Shown in pieces: positions 21,824 through 27,982 of a stretch of 27,982 nt of DNA. The stretch is from positions 1 through 27,982 of the forward strand of contig QMWA01000005.1 of the NCBI GenBank assembly GCA_003661385.1, given 5' to 3'. Each line of letters opens with the position of its first letter. The stretch's first letter is position 1. Under the pieces are notes generated by a model, which saw only the letters and a program-made list of their open reading frames with translations, had not been told where the DNA came from and did not search any database. The stretch comes from Thermoproteota archaeon (GTDB lineage Archaea > Korarchaeota > Korarchaeia > B14-G2). The position numbers and the translations under genes are program-made.

Positions 21824-24800
21824 CTGGTCCTCATTACCCTGCCTGGTGCAGGCTCGTATATCGTCCCCCTGTCATACTTCTCCCTATACACTCTTAGTAC
21901 AGCTCTCCTTATTCTCTCGGAGTCTAGCTCAGGGTTACTGGCCTTGATGGCGTTTACAACGCGGTCTATCAGCTCGTCTCTTGGGACGCCCATCCTTGGA
22001 GAGCCTGCCCCTGATTCAGCTGCCTCGGCTAGCATCTCATCCAGCACCCTATCGAACACCTCTTTAATCATCACACTGGAGGAAAATACTCCTGCATGTA
22101 CTGCTCTTATGTCTCGTCTTCCTGTGAATGGGTCTATTGCTACGTCAGCGTACATGGCTTCCATCAGAGTTATAGCTGCTAACGCGTCCTCTGCTGTCAC
22201 TTTGCTCCTTAAGTGCATTCTTGCTCTAGCCATTGCAAGCCTGACTAAGGCTTCTAGCTGCCTTGGGGTCACTGCTAGAGACTTCTTTATGTCTCTGCTT
22301 TCATCTCTCAGCTTGACATAGTAGTCCTCAAGTATCTTGCTAGCTTCCTCTGTCATCCTAGGCTTTATCCTCTGCCTAGCATATGCTATGTACTTCCTTA
22401 GGAGTTCTGGCGGGATTATTGGTGTTGCTAGAGCTACATCTCCTCCTCTGGTCTTGAGGATGTGCTTTGCTACAGCCCTATCCTTCTGGGGCTCAGGGAT
22501 GTCATGTAGCCTTAGAATAAGGTCGAACCTTGATGTTATAGTCGGAGGCAGGTTCACGTTCTCGGTTATTGGAAGCTCTGGGTTGTATATCCCATCTTTT
22601 GGGTTAGCAGCAGCTATTATCGTTGTCCTAGCGTTTAGCGTCGCTATTATCCCAGCCTTCGCTATGGATATTGTGTTGTGAAGCACTAACTTGTCTCCTA
22701 TTATGGAGTGGGTGGGGTTGACTGCTATGTCATAGACCCATCTAGCTCTACAGGGCTCTACTCTCTTGGAGGAGACTTCAGCCCATGCTAGCTCTGATTC
22801 CAGGAGGAACATCGCTGACTTGAGCACATGAGATCCCTCTTCCGTGAGGCAGGCCTTCTCTGCAGCTCTTATGGCTTCCAGCGCCTTAGCCCTGCTTGAG
22901 GATATGGCTTCAGGAGATGCTGATGTCAGGCCTGCTTTCTGGGCTAGTCTAGCTAGCTGCTCTGCTAGTGGAGTAGGCAGCACCCTACATCCTGGCGATG
23001 GAGCTGCAGGAGACCAGTCGCCTACATTCACAGACTCAGCTGGGACGGTCTCCAGGAAGCCGTTACTCCTCATTATGTAGACTGGGTGGTCTGGGGTAAC
23101 TCTCAGCACGCTGCCATTCGAGTACTCTATGGTGATGATGTTTGGTGGAGGCTTATGGCGGCTCACTGCTGTGGCGTCAGCTGGGAAGACTTTCTTGAAG
23201 TCTGTTGTAAGCACTCTCAGCTGCCCTTTCCTCAGCGAGAGGATCTCGCAGTCTATCCCCTGCTCTACTCTGGTCTTCTCTTCAGCAAGTAGCTTATCTA
23301 CTAGCCCTCCGATCTGAACAAGCTCTCCGCTCTCGAGCTTGATAAGCTGAGATGGATGGAATGACTGCTGCTCCATTGCCTCGTGTATCGCTACCCTGTC
23401 ATTCTTGTCCATCTTGTCGAACTCGTCTATTGCAGCTATCCCTCTGTCTGCTATGACTAGTGCGCCAGCTTCTAGAGACCACCCTCCAGTCATAGCATCT
23501 TTCACTACAGCAGCTGTCAAGCCGGCTGCTGTAGACCCCTTTCCGGTCGTGTAGATTGCTCTTGGAGCCACCTTCGCTATGAACTTAAGTATCTGGCTGT
23601 TGTGTAGCACTATGAAGTTGCCTATGAAGTTCAGGGTGCTGCTTACCTGGATGTCATAAACCCAGCTTTCACCCTCAACCTCAGATATGCTCACTATCCT
23701 GTCCCAGCTTACATGTGAGTTGGCTACCGCCTTAGCCGCCTGCACGAGCTTTATGTTCTCAGGTGAGGTGAGCTCCTTGCACTTCCTTATCACGTCTAGG
23801 AGCTGCCCTCTTCTTAGCCCGCATCTCTTGGCTAGCTCTTTCACTTCTCTGGCTGATCTGGCTGCGTGAGGGTCTGTTGCAGCAAGCAGCGTATCCTTGG
23901 CTTCCCTTATCTTTCTCTCAGCAGCCCTGACGAGGGCAGCTAAGTATTCTCTCTTGAGGGGGGCACCACTTTTCTCTGCTCTAGCTAAGGTGGATGCTGG
24001 TGCACTTATATCCCTGTACTTGAGCCCGAGCTTCCTCTTGAGAGCTGAGATCAATGAGGATACGCATGGTATTTTGGAGCTTCCATCCACTGTTGGGGTT
24101 TCCTGTGTGTTTATGTGCTCTATTTGGGGCTTGGTTAGGGTTATGCTGTGGTCGCTGTGCTCTTTTGCCACTATGCCTACCTTGAGAAGGAGAAGCCTTA
24201 GGTTGCTTAGATCACTTCTGCTCTGAAGCCTTATCCTAATGGCCTTCCCGTTCTCGTAGCAGCTTAGGAAGCCTCTCAGGAACGCTGCTACCTCTTTTCT
24301 GCCTGCTGAGAGCATGCTTGCTGGGATCTTCCCCCTACCAGCTATTAGCTCGGGGGCTCTCTCCTCGATAAGCTCGCCAAGCTTCTTAGACCTCCAGTAC
24401 ACTAGTATCCCACGCTTTGACTGGGTGATGACCTTGACCTGGCTCTTCACGTTGAGCTTCTGGAGGGCGCTCTTAACCAGCTTTAGGGCATGCCTGCTGG
24501 CTCTCAGCTTGAAGCTATACCAGCTTTTGGACCTTTTGACCTCACCTCGAGCTGCGAGAACTCCGATCAGCGTGTAAAGGGAGCTGTCAACTTCCTTCTC
24601 TTGGAGCTCAGGAGCAGGCAGGAGTCCTAGTATGGCTATGTAGTCTCCTGGCTTGAGGCCTTCTGCCTTCACCGGCGTGAGCATGCCATCTCTGCTCTTG
24701 AAGAAGAGGTGGTCTGGTGTGACTTTGATTTCCAGCCCAGATTCGGTCTTGATCTTCAATAGCTTCCCGCCTGCAGGCTTTTTAGCAATTGCATCTGGTA

Positions 24801-25929
24801 TGGTGAACACAGCTTTTCCGTCCTTGGTGATTGTGAGAACTTCTGGTGGATCTGCTCTATTGTATAGGTCCTCTATGGTGATGAGGCCTTCTCTGGTTAG
24901 GACTAGCGTGTCTCCTGCTACGCACTTCGCTGTCCCTGGGTCACCAACTAGAAGTATGTTTATCTCGCCTCTTATCCTTGTTCCATCTGGTAGCTCTATT
25001 GGTACTCCACCGAAGAGAGCATATGCCACTCCTCTCTTGACCACATCCCAGCCGTATATTGATGGAGCTATCGACTGCACTATCAGCTCCTCTAGCTTTG
25101 GCGACCTCGCTAGTTCAAGTATCTTCTCTTCTTCCTCTGGTGTTATCTCTATCTGCTCAAACTCTCTTGGGGGTGTCTTTACTGAGTTCACATCTAGTAT
25201 CATGTTGAATATCACGTCTACTCTTCCCTTTCTCTTCTCTACGAGCCTTGGTATGCCGACCACTGTCACCCGGTCGCCGGGCTTCACTACATCGACTAGG
25301 TCGTCTAGGAGAATGCAGTCTATCGAGCGGGGCATTGTCCCGGGAGGGAGCTCCTCAGGCATCTCCTGCAGCTTTATCCTCTGCCAGTCTAGAAGCTTGC
25401 TTTCCTCCTGGACTAGCTTGAGGCTCCTGCTCCCGCAGCTCTCACATACAGGAGGCTTAGAAAGCCACCTGCTTGGCTGAGGCACCTCTATATCTGCTCC
25501 ACAGCTCTCACATCTGAACTTAGCTACATCGAGTTTGAAGGCTACCTCTGAGCATGACGTGACTATGCCTTTGACTGAAATCAGCTTGTTTAAGTGCTTA
25601 GATGATACCCCTCTAAGAGGGGTTTCAGCCATTAAGTCTACTATACGCGGATAGAACTTGGTTGCCTCCGCGTAGTCTGGGTCTATTATAGACACTCTTC
25701 TTCTTATGACCTCTGATGCCGCTGGAAGCACCTTATCAGGGTTGTCTACTAGCTCTCTGGCCAGCTTCATGTTAAAGCTCCAGAGGTCTCTGTAGCTTAT
25801 CTCGAGAGACTTCCTCCTCTCAACGGGAAGCTGGCCTATTTGCTCGTAGTATTTCCTTCTTCCATTCTTGTCTCTGAACTCTATGAAGAACTCCTCGAAG
25901 GCCTCTTCTATGCTCCTCCTGTCCATCAT
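21817..25929 (-). CDS. mcm: MCM replicative helicase with two inteins
   Basis: MCM is the hexameric AAA+ helicase that unwinds DNA at archaeal forks. The precursor has 1370 residues. Removing inteins at residues 336-777 and 856-1085 leaves 698, the usual archaeal MCM length. The N-terminal domain has a C4 zinc ribbon (Cys 140, 143, 162 and 165) and the OB-fold segment [14 protein letters not shown]. The AAA+ core shows Walker A GDPGTAK/S (split by intein 1), Walker [25 protein letters not shown] (split by intein 2), sensor 1 TTIIAAANP and the arginine finger [10 protein letters not shown] winged-helix C-terminus follows. It starts with ATG at 25929, one base after the gins23 stop, and overlaps hel308 by 7 bases. 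Confidence 0.96.
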   Translation of the reverse strand: MMDRRSIEEAFEEFFIEFRDKNGRRKYYEQIGQLPVERRKSLEISYRDLWSFNMKLARELVDNPDKVLPAASEVIRRRVSIIDPDYAEATKFYPRIVDLMAETPLRGVSSKHLNKLISVKGIVTSCSEVAFKLDVAKFRCESCGADIEVPQPSRWLSKPPVCESCGSRSLKLVQEESKLLDWQRIKLQEMPEELPPGTMPRSIDCILLDDLVDVVKPGDRVTVVGIPRLVEKRKGRVDVIFNMILDVNSVKTPPREFEQIEITPEEEEKILELARSPKLEELIVQSIAPSIYGWDVVKRGVAYALFGGVPIELPDGTRIRGEINILLVGDPGTAKCVAGDTLVLTREGLITIEDLYNRADPPEVLTITKDGKAVFTIPDAIAKKPAGGKLLKIKTESGLEIKVTPDHLFFKSRDGMLTPVKAEGLKPGDYIAILGLLPAPELQEKEVDSSLYTLIGVLAARGEVKRSKSWYSFKLRASRHALKLVKSALQKLNVKSQVKVITQSKRGILVYWRSKKLGELIEERAPELIAGRGKIPASMLSAGRKEVAAFLRGFLSCYENGKAIRIRLQSRSDLSNLRLLLLKVGIVAKEHSDHSITLTKPQIEHINTQETPTVDGSSKIPCVSSLISALKRKLGLKYRDISAPASTLARAEKSGAPLKREYLAALVRAAERKIREAKDTLLAATDPHAARSAREVKELAKRCGLRRGQLLDVIRKCKELTSPENIKLVQAAKAVANSHVSWDRIVSISEVEGESWVYDIQVSSTLNFIGNFIVLHNSQILKFIAKVAPRAIYTTGKGSTAAGLTAAVVKDAMTGGWSLEAGALVIADRGIAAIDEFDKMDKNDRVAIHEAMEQQSFHPSQLIKLESGELVQIGGLVDKLLAEEKTRVEQGIDCEILSLRKGQLRVLTTDFKKVFPADATAVSRHKPPPNIITIEYSNGSVLRVTPDHPVYIMRSNGFLETVPAESVNVGDWSPAAPSPGCRVLPTPLAEQLARLAQKAGLTSASPEAISSSRAKALEAIRAAEKACLTEEGSHVLKSAMFLLESELAWAEVSSKRVEPCRARWVYDIAVNPTHSIIGDKLVLHNTISIAKAGIIATLNARTTIIAAANPKDGIYNPELPITENVNLPPTITSRFDLILRLHDIPEPQKDRAVAKHILKTRGGDVALATPIIPPELLRKYIAYARQRIKPRMTEEASKILEDYYVKLRDESRDIKKSLAVTPRQLEALVRLAMARARMHLRSKVTAEDALAAITLMEAMYADVAIDPFTGRRDIRAVHAGVFSSSVMIKEVFDRVLDEMLAEAAESGAGSPRMGVPRDELIDRVVNAIKASNPELDSERIRRAVLRVYREKYDRGTIYEPAPGRVMRTRW
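22675..23364 (-). mobile_element. MCM intein 2 (230 aa), Ser1/Thr+1, no endonuclease
   Basis: It starts at Ser 856 ([20 protein letters not shown]) directly after EAMEQQ and ends with KLVLHN before Thr+1 of TISIAKAG. Block B is [10 protein letters not shown] (intein residues 88-97). Blocks F/G are [22 protein letters not shown]. No LAGLIDADG motif is present. Residues about 131-196, where an endonuclease would sit, hold an Ala/Glu-rich helical linker ([23 protein letters not shown]). Ser in first position and Thr at +1 differ from the Cys1 chemistry of the other two inteins in the window. The insertion lies between Walker B and sensor 1. Confidence 0.93.
23599..24924 (-). mobile_element. MCM intein 1 (442 aa) in the Walker A loop, with degenerate LAGLIDADG endonuclease
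   Basis: It starts at Cys 336 ([20 protein letters not shown]) and ends with IVLHN before Ser+1 of SQILKF, so it splits GDPGTAK from SQ. Block B is KVTPDHLFF (intein residues 68-75). Blocks F/G are [10 protein letters not shown] and [13 protein letters not shown] two-motif LAGLIDADG-type domain lies at about residues 110-270. Motif 1 is LIGVLAARG, with Arg126 where the catalytic Asp should be. Motif 2 is LRGFLSCYE, with Tyr223 at the Asp position. A helical, HTH-like region (about 285-340) follows. The splicing residues are intact and the nuclease looks dead, so it should splice but not home. Confidence 0.94.
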
Positions 25930-25930
25930 G

Positions 25931-26311
25931 CTAGCTCCCTCCTGAGGCCTGTTGTATGGCGGTATCCACTAGCAGCCTAGCTAGCTTAAGCACTACACGC
26001 TCTTCTGGTGTGAGCTTACGCTCCTCACTCTCACTTATAGATGGTGAAAGAGCCATTCTAAATACCTTTCTGAGCCTAGCTCTCACAAGGTCTTCTAGAT
26101 AGAGCCTCTCTCTTCCCGCTAGAGCAGAGCTGCTAAGCTTCAGCTGGGAGTAGAAGTCTTCTGGCAGAGGCTGAAGCGTATCCTGCACTCTCTCAAGCTC
26201 AAGCTTCTCAGGCAGATCCAGCTCCTCTGCTTCAGCTAGCTTTGCAGCTCCATGCTTAATGAGAACCGATGCAAGCCAGATTGGCAGCCTAGATACCTCA
26301 CCTCGTGACAC
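25931..26311 (-). CDS. gins23: GINS complex subunit, Gins23 type (true start probably further upstream)
   Basis: GINS binds MCM (and GAN/Cdc45) to form the archaeal CMG-like replicative helicase. The region from GTG 26311 encodes 126 residues: the Gins23-type [19 protein letters not shown], then [11 protein letters not shown] and a helical end with [17 protein letters not shown]. The frame stays open upstream to a stop at 26471. It translates there as [30 protein letters not shown], which resembles the N-terminal beta domain of Gins23. The protein therefore probably begins before 26311, but no in-frame ATG, GTG or TTG exists between 26312 and 26470. Candidates are ATT 26425, ATC 26362 or CTG 26359, or a frameshift. 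It abuts mcm by 1 base, as in Sulfolobus. Assignment to Psf2/3 rather than Gins51 is moderately sure. Confidence 0.72.
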   Translation of the reverse strand: MSRGEVSRLPIWLASVLIKHGAAKLAEAEELDLPEKLELERVQDTLQPLPEDFYSQLKLSSSALAGRERLYLEDLVRARLRKVFRMALSPSISESEERKLTPEERVVLKLARLLVDTAIQQASGGS

Positions 26312-26410
26312 GTCTATTCCAAGCTCATCCTGTACTTCCTGAGGAAGGACATCCTCCAGGATTTTTACCCTGACAAAGGTGTAGTACTTTGAGAGAAGAG
26401 TAACCTTGCC

Positions 26411-26416
26411 TTTAAA
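26411..26416 (-). promoter_or_regulatory. TATA-like box for the gins23-mcm-hel308 operon
   Basis: On the minus strand the sequence reads GCGTTTAAAGGC, a good archaeal TATA context, with predicted transcription start near 26386-26390. That lies upstream of GTG 26311 by about 75 bases and close to the start of the conserved open frame. This fits a start codon near 26360 with a short leader. Confidence 0.4.
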
Positions 26417-26432
26417 CGCAAAAATGAGGACC

Positions 26433-26449
26433 CCCCAATTAAATTGGGG
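26433..26449. repeat. Perfect interrupted palindrome between gltB-like gene and gins23
   Basis: CCCCAATT-A-AATTGGGG has 8-bp arms around one base and is followed on the plus strand by TGGGGGGATAAAAGG. It lies in the 159 bases between the glutamate-synthase-like gene (stop at 26471) and GTG 26311, upstream of the gins23 TATA-like box on the minus strand. It could be a transcription terminator for the upstream gene or an operator for the replication operon. The one-base centre makes an RNA hairpin awkward. Confidence 0.35.
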
Positions 26450-26470
26450 TGGGGGGATAAAAGGGTTGGC

Positions 26471-27982
26471 TTAGTCTAGTAGGATGTGCTCTATTAGCTC
26501 TTTCTCGACGTCCTCTAGGAGGGGTATTCCTGTCACTTTGTATGCTCTTTCGGTTAGAGAGGCTAGGTCTCTTCTGTCTATGAGATCTAGCCTCCACTTC
26601 CTGACGCCAGCTATCAGCTGCTGCAAGCCTACCCTTATCCTGTCCCAGTAGGTGTAGAGGCCTATTGCTCCAACTGGGATCTCCTTGACTTTCTCTCCAA
26701 ACATCTGCTCTAAGTCATGGTATGTTATGAACATGGTCTCAGGCTTTTCACCATACAGCTCCTTGAAACTAGGTGGCAGCTTGCCTTCTGAGGCTAGATT
26801 TGTGAAGTACTTTGCCTTGAATACTGCTGTCAGTGGTGCTCTGGCTTGAGCTATCGCCTTGACGTAAGGCTTTCCTGCGAAGTTGCTCATTGCTGCTGCC
26901 TTGAACAGCTGAGTTTCATTTACAAACCCTCCTGCCATCACTATGTCAGGGACATACTTACCACGCTTCCTCAGCAGCTCACAGCAGCTGAGGACCTGAG
27001 CCTCAAGGTACACGGTGGGCGTCCCACACTCCATCATCATGGGGACTGGGCTCGTCTCTGTTCCTCTATCTGCACCGTCAAATGTGACTGCATCCACCTT
27101 CGCTTCTGAAGCAGCTTTCATGGTGAATGCGACTACAGCAGGCCTGTATGAACCTGTCTTAAGGAAGGCCTCCTTGGCGCCCATCTCTCTCAGCTTCTCT
27201 ACGTCCTCTACAAAGGACTCTATAGTAGGCATGCCTATCCTGCTGTGCCTCTCGAATGTCCTGAACTCTCCCCTCTTGAATGCAGCCTGCACCTCCTTGT
27301 CCTCTGGGTCTGGGATTTACGACATAGCCGCGTTTCTTCAGCACTACGGCCTTCTCCAGCGAGTCTACTCTGACCTCTCCGCCTATTGCCTTAGCTCCCT
27401 GCCCCCACTTCCTCTCTATGATGTTCACTTCGAGCTTGGATATCGCATACTCATCTACATCCAGCCTCTGGTCCTCTACATTCGTCTGGACTGCTATGTC
27501 GCCGTGCTTTCCATCCCAGAACTTCCTGTAGGACTCTATCCTGAACTTCGTGTCCTCGCTATGTGTTACCTTTCCATTTGTTATCATGCTGTTGGGATCC
27601 ATGCCACAGACGTTCTCTCCTACAACCTGAATTGCGCCAGATATCGCTGCCCTGGCAGCCAGTCCATCCCAGTTCACCTTCGCCACTGTTGTGGAGCCTA
27701 GTGCAGCTATCATCAGAGGGATCTTCATCGGCACTCCGCCTACACTCGTCGAGACATCAACGTTCGGGAATATGGCCTTATCTGGATCTGGCTCTATGCC
27801 CTTAGCTCCCCTGACTTCAGCGAGTATCTGAAGGTGACTCCAGCCTAGGCCGTAGTCCCTGTTAGATGCTGCTGTGCTGTAGCTGAACTCCTCTGCAATA
27901 GTAGCACTTCTCTGCCTCTGAACGCTGACAGGCTTATCTCACAGAGGACTGGGCAGTGGTCTAGGCATATAGGGCACATCCC
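26471..27982 (-). pseudogene. Archaeal glutamate-synthase-type FMN protein (GltB central domain), 5' truncated, two frameshifts
   Basis: The translated pieces match the archaeal glutamate synthase FMN/Fe-S domain. From the window edge comes a Cys motif CPICLDHCPVLCE, then SAFRGREVL in one frame. The second frame continues as EEFSYSTAASNRDYG, then VGENVCGMD, QTNVEDQRLDVDEY and ERKWGQGAKAIGGE. The last returns to the first frame with PDPEDKEVQAAFKRGEF, ERHSRIGMPT, SPVPMM and MAGGFVNETQ, and ends at 26471. The first break is near 27893-27902. The second is at the TTT of 27316-27318, where removing one base restores VIPDPED. Both are next to short T runs, so sequencing error is as likely as true decay. 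A Gly-to-Arg in the FMN-site segment DGADRGT is also unusual. The N-terminus lies outside the window. Confidence 0.8.

Noticed and set aside
23599-24924. Reading the long MCM insertions as a fusion domain rather than inteins
   Set aside because: Both insertions have Cys/Ser first residues, TPDH block B motifs, and terminal His-Asn followed by Ser or Thr. Removing them restores contiguous Walker A and sensor 1 regions exactly.
24653-25480. 275-codon open frame on the plus strand opposite mcm
   Set aside because: It is antisense to well-conserved MCM coding sequence, rich in Ser/Leu as expected of a reverse-frame shadow, and shows no domain or start-site context.
1-27982. CRISPR arrays, rRNA or tRNA genes, insertion sequences with transposase
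   Set aside because: I saw no regularly spaced repeats, no conserved rRNA segments, no tRNA cloverleaf signals and no transposase-like product on either strand. I could not run tRNA or covariance-model searches.

Overview
This window is a gene-dense stretch of archaeal chromosome, with roughly balanced base composition, heavy AGG/AGA arginine codon use and frequent GTG/TTG starts. The archaeal assignment rests on deoxyhypusine synthase, archaeal-type phosphoglycerate mutase (ApgM), PAC2 proteins, a GINS-MCM-Hel308 replication/repair block, IorAB, and TATA-box promoters. The gins23-mcm linkage is known from Sulfolobus, so a TACK-group (Thermoproteota or Korarchaeota-like) thermophile that feeds on peptides is a reasonable guess. 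The species cannot be named from what is visible.

Layout. 1-3734 (+): 3' end of apgM, two PAC2-family proteins in tandem, and a DUF354 glycosyltransferase-like protein. 3699-4679 (-): deoxyhypusine synthase. 4733-9423 (+): a tight operon of an unrecognised protein, fumarate hydratase beta and alpha, and indolepyruvate:ferredoxin oxidoreductase IorA and IorB. After iorB come about 170 bases of unusual, hairpin-rich sequence between 11-bp direct repeats, then a 68-residue orphan ORF and a PfkB-family sugar/nucleoside kinase. 10724-12494 (-): an MJ0882-like methyltransferase and a secreted, membrane-anchored beta-rich protein. 12517-17197 (+): a secreted M1 metallopeptidase, a UPF0173 metallo-hydrolase, a KaiC-like ATPase, an HTH/coiled-coil protein and uridine phosphorylase. 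17192-17782 (-): thymidylate kinase. 17882-19252 (+): adenylosuccinate lyase. 19229-26470 (-): hel308, mcm and gins23. 26471-27982 (-): a 5'-truncated archaeal glutamate-synthase-type gene with two frameshifts.

The most striking content is in the replication block. Two adjacent helicase genes carry three inteins, each inside an ATPase active-site motif. MCM has one in the Walker A loop (442 aa, with a LAGLIDADG endonuclease domain that has lost both catalytic acids) and one between Walker B and sensor 1 (230 aa, Ser1/Thr+1, no endonuclease). Hel308 has a minimal 130-aa intein in motif VI. Neither helicase can be active until it has spliced.

Metabolically, the secreted peptidase, IorAB and a two-subunit fumarase fit a peptide- or amino-acid-fermenting heterotroph. 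Purine and pyrimidine enzymes (PurB, Tmk, Udp) are scattered around the replication genes. All four convergent gene pairs overlap tail to tail.
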